Shown piece after piece: positions 24,470-33,787 of a stretch of DNA of 64,000 nt. The translations under genes and the position numbers were made by a program. This DNA comes from DATBLY01 sp963705545 (GTDB lineage: Bacteria > Actinomycetota > UBA4738 > HRBIN12). Where the stretch lies: assembly GCA_963705545.1 (NCBI GenBank), contig CAVPJX010000001.1:1116001-1180000 (forward strand), read 5' to 3'. The notes beneath the pieces are model-generated. The model had not been told where the DNA came from, ran no database searches, and worked only from the letters and a program-made list of their open reading frames with translations. Each line of letters starts with the position of its first letter. Positions within the stretch are counted from its first letter, which is position 1.

Positions 24470-25660
24470 TCACCGTGACCCCGCCAAGTCGAGTCGATCA
24501 CCCATCGCCATCCGATACTCGGATTCCAGGGCGGCCAGCCCTCGCTCAGGAGTGAATCGATCACGCCACGCCCTCAAGGCTTCGTTCCCCATCCGTTCGC
24601 TCTCGGCGTCGTCGAGCAATCGTCCCACGACTTCCGCCCACGCCGCCGGGTCGTCGACGGTCGCGAGGTAGCCGGTCTTCCCGGATTCCACGGCCTCTGG
24701 CAGTGCGCCGACATCACTCGCGATCACCGGAACCCCGGCGGCATACGCCTCGGTGATCACCCGGGGGGCTGCTTCGTACCACCGCGAGGGGATGAGAACC
24801 GCGCGCGCCGAGGCCAGGAGATCTGGCACTTCCTCGGCAGCCACCGCTCCGAGGAACGACACGCCGGGCGGGGCCTCAGACCGAAGCTTCGGCGCTTCCG
24901 GTCCATCTCCTGCGATCAAGAGCCTCGCCTTCGGGCTCGACCTCCAAGCCGATATCAGCGTGTCGACACCCTTCTCGTGAGCGATCCTTCCGAGGAAGAG
25001 GAAGTAGTCACCGGCTCCTCGCCTGATCCGCGCCGGGGGTGTGAAGTTCGGTTTGACTCCGATCGCCCCTGGCGCGATGCCCGCATCGATGTGTCGATCT
25101 CGAACGAAGTTGCTCACCGCTAGGTACCTGGAGACGGAGTCGAACGTTCCGATCCCTCGATGGAGGGTGACGGACGCAGCCACCGCGGCGCTCCCTGCGA
25201 CCGACCCTCGGTAACAGCGGTGAACGACACCCCTCCATGGCACGTGGCCGAGACAGTCCTCGCATGGGCGATCTCCGCGGAGGAGATTGGCTGGGAGGCA
25301 CATCAGCCGGTAGTTGTGGAGTGTGATGACCGTCGCGGCGCCCCCGCGTCTCCCAGCCCGCAAGACCGCCGGCGACAATGCCGGGAAGAGGTTGTGTGCG
25401 TGAACGATGTCCACGCTCTCTTTGGCCACGAAATCCCGTACGACGCGGTAGGCGTGTGAAGACCAGATCGTCGAGATCCCGGCCCGCACCTGCTCCGAGA
25501 ACGTCGATGCGACGGGCTCCGGCGTGAATCGCCACACATCGTGGCCGGCCCGTCGCAGCAACGCTGCTTCATCCTCCAGCACGCGGTTCTCACCCGAGGT
25601 CGGCCCGGAGAGGTATCGCGAGTGGACGAGGAGGATGCGCATCGTAGTATCCGCTGTCAT
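24470..25660 (-). CDS. glycosyltransferase family 4
   Basis: 396 residues, GT-B fold. The N-terminal half begins RILLVHSRYLSGPTSGENRV, with VDIVHAHNLFPALSP at about 85 and the C-P-x-x-x-x-R-G-D-R-P-C-E-D-C-L-G motif common in actinobacterial GT4 proteins. The C-terminal half has FLFLGRIAHEKGVDTLI and the donor-binding E-x7-E in YEAAPRVITEAYAAG. It transfers a sugar during repeat-unit assembly. ATG 25660 is used; ATG 25642 is possible because it begins the conserved strand directly. Confidence 0.9.
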   Translation of the reverse strand: MTADTTMRILLVHSRYLSGPTSGENRVLEDEAALLRRAGHDVWRFTPEPVASTFSEQVRAGISTIWSSHAYRVVRDFVAKESVDIVHAHNLFPALSPAVLRAGRRGGAATVITLHNYRLMCLPANLLRGDRPCEDCLGHVPWRGVVHRCYRGSVAGSAAVAASVTLHRGIGTFDSVSRYLAVSNFVRDRHIDAGIAPGAIGVKPNFTPPARIRRGAGDYFLFLGRIAHEKGVDTLISAWRSSPKARLLIAGDGPEAPKLRSEAPPGVSFLGAVAAEEVPDLLASARAVLIPSRWYEAAPRVITEAYAAGVPVIASDVGALPEAVESGKTGYLATVDDPAAWAEVVGRLLDDAESERMGNEALRAWRDRFTPERGLAALESEYRMAMGDRLDLAGSR

Positions 25661-26004
25661 CGAGGCAGCGATCGCGCGCGGGATCGTTTCCAGACACGTG
25701 GCGGATGGTAGTCGGTTGCCCTCGGCCCAGGCATCGGTCCCAAGACTCCGGCGTTCGGCCACGTCTCACCATCCGCCCTAGAACCATCCCCATGGATCGC
25801 GAACCGATTTGCCTTTCGGCGCGCCACCGGATCGTGTTCCGTCGGACGCATCTCTCTCGCGCATGCGCAGAGCGTGCGGGCCGACACGTCCGTTGACGCG
25901 GACCCCGCAACCCGTGCCCTCGGTCGACGGATCCGGGAGCAGGTCCGCGCGGATCTGCAACGGCGCCCCTGATATCCTTCCCTGATGACTACCTCGTTGC
26001 CTTC
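25661..26004. other. 344-bp intergenic region between divergent GT4 and sulfotransferase genes
   Basis: No conserved protein, RNA gene or repeat is seen here. Open frames on both strands look like shadows without RBS. The only signal is TATCCT at 25973-25978, a possible -10 for the sulfotransferase gene. The GT4 promoter should also lie here but is not obvious. Confidence 0.5.
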
Positions 26005-26892
26005 GTGACGGGAGCGACGTCCAGCCGGCGACGAGAGGACCCTGTCGTGATCTTCCTGCATGTCGGGAAGACGGCTGGCACGACCATCAGGCAGATCCTT
26101 CGGAGACAGTATCCGCCACGAGACACCCTGGTCATCCTGAATCCTCCGCTCCGAGACGCGGGAAGATCGGAACGGCTGACACGGGAGCGGACGCTAGACT
26201 ACTTCGCTTCCCTGCCCGAGGCGGAGCGCAACCGGCCCTCGTTGATCATCGGACACATCGTCTTCGGCTTACACCGGTTCATCAGTCGTCCCGCCACCTA
26301 CTTCACCCTCCTCCGCGACCCGGTAGCGCTGACGGTCTCGCAATACAACTTCGTGCGTCGGACGCCTAACCATCCGCTTCATGATGATGCCCGCACCCGA
26401 TCCCTAGAGGACTACGTCAAGAGTGGGATCAGCCTTGAGACCGACAACAGCCAAACGCGAGCGCTCTCCGGAGACCGAACGACACCGTTCGGTGGGTGCA
26501 CCGAGCGATTGCTCTCGGAAGCGAGATCGAACGCTGAGGCGTCGTTCGCCGTCGTCGGCCTCGTCGAGCGGTTCGACGAGTCCCTACTGCTGCTCAAGGA
26601 TGCCTTCGGTTGGAGAGACCCCTTCTACCTGCGAACCAACGTGAGCCGCGCTCGGAAGGATCCACTCCCCTCCGGCGTTCGAGCGCGGATCGAGGAGCAG
26701 AATCGGTTCGATATGGAGCTGTACTCGTGGGCGACAGCCCGCTTCCAACGGACCGTCGAGGAGACGCCCGATCTCGAGGACGCTCTCCAGAGGTTCCATC
26801 GGGCGAACCGATCCCATGCCCCGATCGGCTGGCTGACCGAGGCGCTCCCGAGACAGATCGTCCGTAGCGCTAGGAGGGTCGCCAAGAAGTAG
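26005..26892 (+). CDS. sulfotransferase family 2 (carbohydrate type)
   Basis: 295 residues. VIFLHVGKTAGTTIRQILRRQ (15-35) is the phosphosulfate loop of the Sulfotransfer_2 family, which includes heparan and dermatan sulfotransferases, and YFTLLRDPVALTVSQYNFVRR (about 99-119) is its 3'-phosphate site. The long middle and C-terminal parts (NVSRARKDPLP, EQNRFDMELYSWA) match the usual end, where E-x-N-x-x-D-x-x-L-Y is conserved. It starts at GTG 26005. This is the strongest indication that a polysaccharide is the sulfated product. Confidence 0.88.
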   Translation: MTGATSSRRREDPVVIFLHVGKTAGTTIRQILRRQYPPRDTLVILNPPLRDAGRSERLTRERTLDYFASLPEAERNRPSLIIGHIVFGLHRFISRPATYFTLLRDPVALTVSQYNFVRRTPNHPLHDDARTRSLEDYVKSGISLETDNSQTRALSGDRTTPFGGCTERLLSEARSNAEASFAVVGLVERFDESLLLLKDAFGWRDPFYLRTNVSRARKDPLPSGVRARIEEQNRFDMELYSWATARFQRTVEETPDLEDALQRFHRANRSHAPIGWLTEALPRQIVRSARRVAKK

Positions 26893-26937
26893 GCGCAGCC
26901 CGAGGCCAACCGAGGTGCGGTCGAGCGGACAACCCCC

Positions 26938-28452
26938 TCACGGAATCGACTTCACGCTCTCGCAGTCCACCGCGACGTCGTTGCCGAGTCCCCCGATGCA
27001 AACATCGAAGCCTGGGCCGCCGATCAGGAGGTCGTTGCCGTCTCCGCTCGTCAGCCTGTCGTCGCCGTCCCCGCCCTCCAAGCGGTCGTCGTCGGGCCCA
27101 CCGAGGAGCACGTCGGCGCCACCGCGTCCGTAGAGTCCGTCCGCGCCGACGGCACCCTTCAGCGTGTCGTCTCCCTCCCCTCCGTCGATCACGTCATTTC
27201 CCGCAGACCCGACGATCAGGTCGAGCCCTACCTCTCCCATCAGCGTGTCGTCGCCACCTCCACCGGTCACCGAATCGTCGTCCGAACCCGCGCAGATAAC
27301 GTCGTGTCCACCGCGACCTTCTACGTCGTCATTGCCCGCGAGGGTGGAGATGACATCCGCCTGTGCGGTTCCAAGGATGGCGTCGCCTCCCGCCGTTCCG
27401 ATGATCGTGGCAGGCAAGCCCGCACAGGTCTCCGGCAGCACGGCGTCCACCTGGTGGTTCGAGACGACCACCTCGATCGGATCGTGGAACGTGTCGACCA
27501 CGCCGGGGACAGGAGAGACGGGCGTCTGGGTCCCGGTAAAGGGGTCGACGCGAACGATGCCGCCCCCGACATCTCCGTACGTACCGTCACCCGCGAAACC
27601 GTCTTGGCTTGCCACGAGGATCTGACCTTGTCCGTCCACCGACACACCGGAGGTGGCGTGGAGGAAGCCATCTGAGGTGAGCTTCGATTGGCCCCCGGTG
27701 GTCCGATCGACGCGGATCACGCCGCCACTCGAATTGGTGTAGGCGTTCTCGTCTCCGACGATGACGTTCCCCGAGGGCTCGACCGCGATGCCGAGCGGGG
27801 TGAGGAAGTCGCCCTGCGGGGAAACCACGGCCTGAGCTCCGGTCACGGGGTCGATCCCGATCACCCGACCCCCACCCCCGCCCGCCGTGTGTTCATCGGC
27901 GACCAGGATGTATCCGCTCGGGTCGAGCGTGACGCCCCTCGGGTTCCGCAGGAAGCCATCGTGGGCGAGGACGGTCTGCAACCCGGTCACGGGATCGACG
28001 CGGAAGACCGCTCCGTTCCCCTGGGGAGGGATCGCCGCCGGATCCACGACGATGAGGCTCCCATCGGCCTCGATAGCGACGTCGGAGGGGGCCTTGAACA
28101 TTCCTCCCTCGGATATGATGGTCTGCAACCCCGTCGCGAGATCGAGGCGGATCAGCGCACCCGGGCCTCCTCGCGCATCTTGATCAGCGATGATGAGTCG
28201 CCCGCCGGCATCCATCGCAGCTCCGAAGGGGTCCTTGAGGTACCCATCCGCGGCGATCAGGGTCTGCGTCCCCGAAACCGGGTCGACCTTGAGGACCTTC
28301 CCGTTACCCGAGATGTCACGGTCGACGACGATGAGATCCCCGATGTTGACGACAGGCTCCGCCGACGCTACGGTCGGCGCGAGGAGCGTTGCGGAGAAGA
28401 TGATCCCGCAGACCGCGATCCGCAGGATGTTGAGCCGAGTAGGGAAGGTCAT
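26938..28452 (-). CDS. secreted beta-propeller and RTX repeat protein
   Basis: 504 residues with a signal peptide (ILRIAVCGIIFSATLLAPTVASA). Residues 35-330 hold about six repeats of the form G-x-L-I-V-A-D-x-x-A...G-x-V-I-R-V-D-P-x-T-G-x-Q-T, an NHL-like propeller. After a short linker come calcium-binding RTX nonapeptides (GGDGDDRL, GGPDDDRLEGG, GRGGADVL) from about 365 to 495, typical of extracellular, Ca-dependent folding. A matrix or surface role is likely, with no catalytic domain seen. It is flanked by the sulfotransferase and WecG-type genes. Confidence 0.85.
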   Translation of the reverse strand: MTFPTRLNILRIAVCGIIFSATLLAPTVASAEPVVNIGDLIVVDRDISGNGKVLKVDPVSGTQTLIAADGYLKDPFGAAMDAGGRLIIADQDARGGPGALIRLDLATGLQTIISEGGMFKAPSDVAIEADGSLIVVDPAAIPPQGNGAVFRVDPVTGLQTVLAHDGFLRNPRGVTLDPSGYILVADEHTAGGGGGRVIGIDPVTGAQAVVSPQGDFLTPLGIAVEPSGNVIVGDENAYTNSSGGVIRVDRTTGGQSKLTSDGFLHATSGVSVDGQGQILVASQDGFAGDGTYGDVGGGIVRVDPFTGTQTPVSPVPGVVDTFHDPIEVVVSNHQVDAVLPETCAGLPATIIGTAGGDAILGTAQADVISTLAGNDDVEGRGGHDVICAGSDDDSVTGGGGDDTLMGEVGLDLIVGSAGNDVIDGGEGDDTLKGAVGADGLYGRGGADVLLGGPDDDRLEGGDGDDRLTSGDGNDLLIGGPGFDVCIGGLGNDVAVDCESVKSIP

Positions 28453-28636
28453 GCGAACTCCTTGATCCGGGTGACGCGAACCCCTACCAACGACCGACGT
28501 ACCATCGAGGGGGGACGATAGGGCCAGGCGAACACGTTACCGCGGCCGGACCATGCGTGACATAGGCCTTCTGGCTCGACCTTCGAAGGGGTCGAACATC
28601 CGATCACTGCCGCTCCGGACCGGGGCTCGCTAGCGG

Positions 28637-29395
28637 TCACCGGCGCCCCGATCCGGCGGGAGCCCGGCCCCGCTTGAAATGGAGACGATCGGACACGACC
28701 CCGGCGACGAACCGAGGATTGCCCACGAGGTATCGACCCGCAGAGCCGGCGAGGCTCCGATGCGAGTCGGAAGAGCCACTCGAGGCCGGCGTCCTGCATC
28801 CAGCGGGGGGCCCTCTGGCTCGTCCCCGCCAGGAAATCGAACGCCGCTCCCACGCACAGGATCACCGGCGCCGCGTCGAGCCCGCCAGGCGCCCGGCCAT
28901 GACGTCCTGCTTCGGCGCCCCCAGGCCGATCCACAGCACCTGCGCCGCTGAGTCCCGCATCCGCTGAGCGCTCGCCTCGACTTCATCGTCGGAGAGCGTT
29001 CGGAACGGGGGCGACTCCGCTCCGACGATCTGGATGCCTGGGTATGACCCGTCCAGCGTCGCTCGAGCCGCGCGAGGGTCTCCGGACGCCCTCCGTAGAG
29101 GTAGTGCCGCAGGCTCGGTCGACCCCCCAGTCGGAGAGGAGCTCCGTGCCATCGGCACCGGCCAGCCGCTCCGTCTTCGACCCGAACATCCGGGCGGCCC
29201 ATGCGACCGGCATCCCGTCCGGGACGTTCAGCGAACCCACGTTCAAGACCTCTCGATAGGCGGGGTCGGTCCGCGCTTCGACGGTGGGATGGGCAGCGCA
29301 GAAGTGAACGACGTGGCTGTGACCGCACGGAGGAACCCAGAGATCGCGTCGATGAACGTCCCGGGCGTGACCGGATCGATCCGGACACCGTTCAC
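28637..29395 (-). pseudogene. WecG/TagA/CpsF family glycosyltransferase, broken by about five frameshifts
   Basis: Conserved pieces lie in successive frames: NGVRIDPVTPGTFIDAISGFL, then HVVHFCAAHPTVEARTDPAYREVLN and NVPDGMPVAWAARMFG, then LRHYLYGGRPETLARL, then PGIQIVGAESPPF...VLWIGLGAPKQDVMAGRLAG, then CVGAAFDFLAGTSQRAPRWMQ and finally RYLVGNPRFVAGVVSDRL. Together they cover a full family member of about 250 residues (GT26), which adds ManNAc-type or glucosyl residues to lipid-linked sugar. Start (GTG 29395) and stop (28637) are in the same frame. Because conservation is uniform across the frames, the shifts are recent or artefacts. Confidence 0.8.
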
Positions 29396-29474
29396 TTTCG
29401 GCCACTCGACTCGCTCGCGGCAGCGACGCTCCGCGCCAACGAGGACGGACGATCGGTCGGGGAAGGGCGGCTGC

Positions 29475-30557
29475 TCACTCGCCCTTCACCGACTTGCGGC
29501 GACCTGCTCGGACGCCGGTGGGCGGCGTGCCGCGGCCGGTCAGCATGAAGTCGAGGATCGCCCCGAACCTCGTCGGCGTCCTTCGTCGCGAAGTACCAGT
29601 CGAACGTCCGCTTCAGTCCGTCCGCGAACGGACACCTGCGGCTCCCATCCGAGGAGCTCCTTCGCCAGCGAGTTGTCGGCAACGCGATTCATCGGTCCGA
29701 CCGGCATGTCGAGCTGCTTGACGATCTCCGGCTCGTACCCGGCCAGCTCACACACCATGCGGACCGCGTCGATCACCTTCACCCGCTCCATCGTTCCCAG
29801 GTTGACCGCGGTGCCGTCGTCGATGCGTTCGGCCGACCGGATCGTTCCTTCGACGATGTCGTCGACGTACGTCCAGTTCCGGATCTGCTCGCCGTTGCCC
29901 CAGACGAAGAACGGGTCCTGCTTCAGGAACGCCCGGGCGATCATCGCGATCACGGCGTGGTTCTCGACTCCGCGTGGCCCGTACACGGTGAAGTATCGAC
30001 ACGATGCGGTCTTCATGCCGTACTCGGCGTGCATCGCCCGCAGCGTCAGCTCGCCGGCCATCTTCGCGAGGCCGTACAGGCCGTCCGGGTCGTACCCGGG
30101 CGCCTTCTCCATGTCCTCGGTGAGGAACAGCGTCTCCCCGGGATCCGCCTGGAGGTAGAGCGGGTAGATGCAGCCGGAGGACGCGTAGACGATCTGCTCG
30201 ACCGCCGGCGTCCAGCGCCGAGCGGAACAGGACCGCGTCCAAGCCCAGGTTCGTGGAACATGCGTACTGATGGAGGTCGACGTACCCGCGACCGCCGTGA
30301 TCGGCCGCGAGGTGGAAGATCACATCGATACCGTCGACGGCCGGCGCGCGACATCAGGGTCTCGGAGATCGCCGCTGGATCAGCTCGACGGATCCGTCGT
30401 CGACGACTCCCTGGATGTTGCTCAGGACGCCGCTCGAGAGATCGTCGACCACGCGGACCGACGCACCACGGGCGAGCAACGCATCGACCAGCGTCGACCC
30501 GATGAACGAGGCCCCGCCCGTCACGAGGACCTTCTTGGATGCCCACGTGTATCCCAT
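29475..30557 (-). pseudogene. NAD-dependent sugar epimerase/dehydratase, broken by about five frameshifts
   Basis: An extended SDR enzyme of about 360 residues once frames are joined. It begins KKVLVTGGASFIGSTLVDALLARG (NAD-binding G-x-x-G-x-x-G), continues GDLRDPDVAR and DVIFHLAADHGG, then YASSGCIYP with the catalytic Ser, and YGLAKMAGELTLRA with Tyr and Lys. The late segments GNGEQIRNWTYVDDIVEGT and GLKRTFDWYFATKDADEVR are also conserved. It probably made a nucleotide sugar for the locus. GGAG precedes the ATG. At least one break looks like a single extra C (near 30384). Confidence 0.8.
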
Positions 30558-30649
30558 GAGATCGCTCCTTCTCCCGCTTCGCCGCTCCAGGCCGCTAACC
30601 CCGCTGCGCCGCCCCGGGAGAACTCCCGCAGGCGGCGCGACGACAGCGG

Positions 30650-32296
30650 CTACGGGGTGACCTTGAACTTCATCCCGGTGCTCTTCGCCGAACCGCCCGG
30701 CGTCGTGATCTTGATGATCCCCTTGGAGAAGCCGGCCGGGACGATCGCCGTGATCTGCACGTCGGAGTCCACGGTGAAGCTCGTCGCCGGAACGTCCCGA
30801 ACGTGACGACCGGTGCTCCCGTGAAGACCGGTTCCCTGGATCACGACCGGGGTCCCCATCGGACCGGACATCGGCGAGAACGTCGTGATCGTCGGAACCG
30901 GCGGCGGCGGTGGCCCCTCCGACGAGCACGAAGCGGGCGAACCCCGATTGCGGCAGCCCGTCGAGATCGACGTGAACCACCCCCGACGAAGAGGTGTCGC
31001 TCGTGATCTGCATCGCCCAGGCGCCGATGTAGTTCTCGGCGCCGACGCCCGACCCGGGTGCGCTCTGGCCGCGGAAGGGGTACATCTGCGGGAACCAGTC
31101 GCAGTAGAAGGCGCCGGTCGCCGGGTTGACGCTGACGAGACCGTGCGCCCACACGTTGCTCCCGCACGAGGTGATCCGGTAGTCGAGGACGGCGGTGCCG
31201 AAGTGGCCGCCGACGAACAGGCGCGTGCCGTCCGGCGACAGGGCCAACGCTTCGCGTTCCCCGGCGATCCTTGTGACCAGATCCGCATCGCGCAGCCCCC
31301 GCCGACGGAGCACTCGTCCGGAGCCGCTGGTCGTCATGGTCTCGTTGAACGCGTGAACCCGTTCGGCGTCCTGCCCCACGCGACGAAGACGCGACTGGCC
31401 GTGGACAGGATCGTCCCAGGTGATGTTCGGGACCGTCGTACGGGTTGCTCGGACGACTCGCCGGGGATCGTCGCCCACGGGACCCTCCAGCGAGGAGCGA
31501 GCCGTCCGTCAGCGTGACTCGAGCGATCGTGTTGCGCGGCGTGCCGTTCACGTAGAAGTAGTTCCCGCCGACGAACAGGCTGTTGCCGTCGTGAGCCAGC
31601 GAGCCATGCATGGACGTTCCCGGTCCCGCCGTTCGTGACGGGACCACAGCTCGTGCCGGGCGGGAACTGGCTGGGACACGGGTTCGTCCCTGCGGTCGCC
31701 GATGGGACCCAGGCGTTGCTGAGGCTCCCGTCGACCGCGGAGATCGCCGCGAGGTGCTCACGGGTCGAGCCGTTGACCCGCGTGAAGTTGCCGCCCAGGT
31801 AGACGAGATCGACCGTCGCGATGGATCACGTTGCACCGTGCCGTTGGGCGAGATCGTCACGGACGGGGTCGACCTGGGTTCCGGTCGCGGCGTCGACGGC
31901 GGCGAAGTATCTGCGCGCTGCGCCGTTCACGGCATCGAACTTCCCGCCGAGTAGAGCGTCTGACCGTCCGATCGAAACGGCGAGCGCTTGATCCTCGTCG
32001 GCTCCGCTGCTGTTGGTAACAGCCGCGGTGAAGCGCGGGATGTAGGCCCCGGTATCGTGTCGAAGGCGGCGAGGTTCTGCACTGGAACCGTCTGCCCGGG
32101 GGCCTTCGCCAGAATCGAACGTCCCACCCACGTAGAGCACGTTCCCGGATCGAGCCAACGCGTAGGTCTTGCCGTTCGTGCTTCCACGTGCGGGTCGGGC
32201 GAGTTCGACAGCGCGGAAGCGGGCTCCGCAACGACGACGAGCCCAGCCACCAGGGCGAGCAGGCGCCGCGATCCGCACGGACCGGGGAAGCTTCAT
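30650..32296 (-). pseudogene. secreted propeller-repeat protein with IPT/TIG domain, multiple frameshifts
   Basis: The N-terminus has a signal-like stretch (LVAGLVVVAEPASALSNSP). Repeated segments of the type GNVLYVGGTFDSG...RRYFAAVDAATGTQ and NSLFVGGNYFYVNGTPRNTIARV resemble delta-60/propeller repeats of surface proteins. The end is an IPT/TIG domain (TITTFSPMSGPMGTPVVIQGTGL ... KITTPGGSAKSTGMKFKV). ATG 32296 sits 8 nt after AAAGGAG. The frame changes at least six times, so no single ORF covers the protein. Confidence 0.7.
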
Positions 32297-32503
32297 CTCC
32301 ATCACTCCTTTGTCCTACATCGTGACAACCGCCAGGTCTGCTGTACGTCCGACACGGGGGAGGCCGTTCGAGGGGCACATGGTATCGGCTGGGGGAGGCG
32401 ACCAGCATCCGCCATTCGGGCGATTCGACCCCCTGCCGGCTAGGCCATCTGCCATGGGAGGGCCTTAGGGTCTTCGCCAGCACGCGACGGACCCTCCGCC
32501 CTA

Positions 32504-32532
32504 TTGAGCTGGTCGAACCAAGGACCTACACT
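32504..32532 (+). promoter_or_regulatory. promoter TTGAGC-17 bp-TACACT for the pyruvate-kinase-like gene
   Basis: TTGAGC (32504-32509), a 17-bp spacer and TACACT (32527-32532), with the ATG 10 nt downstream. No SD is present, so this is another leaderless start. Confidence 0.65.
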
Positions 32533-32542
32533 CCTCGGCCGT

Positions 32543-33575
32543 ATGAAGATCAAGATCCTCTGTACGCTCGGCCCGGCCTCGCTCGAGACCGAGGTCCTGC
32601 GCGGGATGGACGAGCGCGGTGTCGATCTCTTCCGCATCAACCTGTCGCATACGCCCGTTGGACGCCGTCGATCCGACGATCGCTGAGGGTCCGTCCGTGC
32701 ATCGTCGACGCCCATCTCCCTGGACACCGAGGGCGCGCAGGTCCGCTGCGGGTCGATGCCGGATGGCGTCGCCCTCGAGGAGGGCCAACAGGTCCTCCTG
32801 ACGCGCGAGGCGATCGTGGGCGATCGTGAGAGGTTCACCCTTTGGCCGAGCGTCGTCTTCGAGACACTAGCTCCAGGGACGTTGATCGGAGTGGACTTCG
32901 ACGGGGCCATGCTCGAGATCACGCGGCGTGGGGGGATCCGAGGCGTGGGCTTCAGTGGTCCACGGAGGTCGGGTCCGCTCGAACAAGGCGGTGACCGTCG
33001 ACCCGCCTCCTTCGCTGCCTCGCTCTCCGAGAAGGACGAGTCGGCGATCGCGATCGGTGCACGTCTCGGCATCACCCACTACGCACTCTCGTTCGCGAGC
33101 GTGCGCGCGGACGTCGATCGCATCCGGAGCTTGGCACCGGCCGGGGCACACATCATGGCGAAGCTCGAGAGCCGGGCAGGCGTGCGCCACATGGACGGCG
33201 TGATCGAGGCGGCCGACTCGATCGTGATCATCGACCGCGGGGACCTCTCACATGACCTCCCCTTCGAATCGGTCCCGTACTACCAGAAGGCGATCGTGAG
33301 ACGCGCGAACCGGTGGAACCGACCGGTCTACGTCGCGACGAACCTCCTCGAATAGCTTGGTGACGAGCCAGACGCCGACGATCGCCGAGGCCAACGACAT
33401 CGCGAATACACTGCTCGATGGGGTCCACGGGCTCGTGCTTGCCGCGGAGACGGCCATCGGACTCGATCCCCTGGGCTCGATCGATCTCGTCCGACGAGCG
33501 ATCCGCGCCTTCGAGCAGGCGAGCGAAGCGGGATTGTTGCTCGACGATCGCACTCGACTCGAGGTTGCCACGTAG
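32543..33575 (+). pseudogene. pyruvate-kinase-like gene without C domain, several frameshifts
   Basis: The N-terminus KIKILCTLGPASLETEVLRGMDERGVDLFRINLSH is typical of pyruvate kinase. Later blocks are LSEKDESAIAIGARLGITHYALSFASVR, the catalytic Lys in MAKLESRAGV, and IDRGDLSHDLPFESVPYYQK, where the usual A-R-G-D-L-G is altered. The frame breaks in the B-domain region more than once, and again at NLLE, where one extra T (33353) separates it from SLVTSQTPTIAEANDIANTLLDGVHGLVLAAETAIG. The gene stops about 345 codons in, so the C-terminal regulatory domain (about 120 residues) is missing. Confidence 0.75.
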
Positions 33576-33776
33576 CCGAGGCCCCAGCGATCGAAGTGAC
33601 GATGGAGATTCTGTGCTGAGCTCGACGCATCCTGGAGACTCCGGCGGCCCGCTTCCGACGACCGAAGACGACTGGTCTAGGCCGTTCCGCTACATCCTCG
33701 ACCATCCGTCCCTTGGGTCACCTCTAGGGGCGTCGTATCATCGGGTCGCCGCTCCACCCATGACCTAACCCGACGC

Positions 33777-33782
33777 AAGGAG
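33777..33782 (+). promoter_or_regulatory. AAGGAG ribosome binding site of the BY-kinase gene
   Basis: A perfect AAGGAG, 5 nt before GTG 33788. It fixes that start and shows that SD-led translation exists beside the leaderless genes. Confidence 0.7.
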
Positions 33783-33787
33783 TTCGC

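Noticed and set aside
24480..24540. Fusion of the polymerase gene to an N-terminal domain through the longer reading from 24564
   Set aside because: The extra residues overlap the GT4 gene's end, have low-complexity composition and no family match; a start near 24372 fits the first membrane helix.
27000..27320. Periodic GC-rich sequence considered as a structural repeat
   Set aside because: It encodes the RTX nonapeptides of the secreted protein on the minus strand.
30841..31860. 339-codon minus-strand ORF as an intact gene
   Set aside because: Only a middle section carries the propeller repeat; the rest is out of frame, so it is one piece of the frameshifted IPT/propeller gene.
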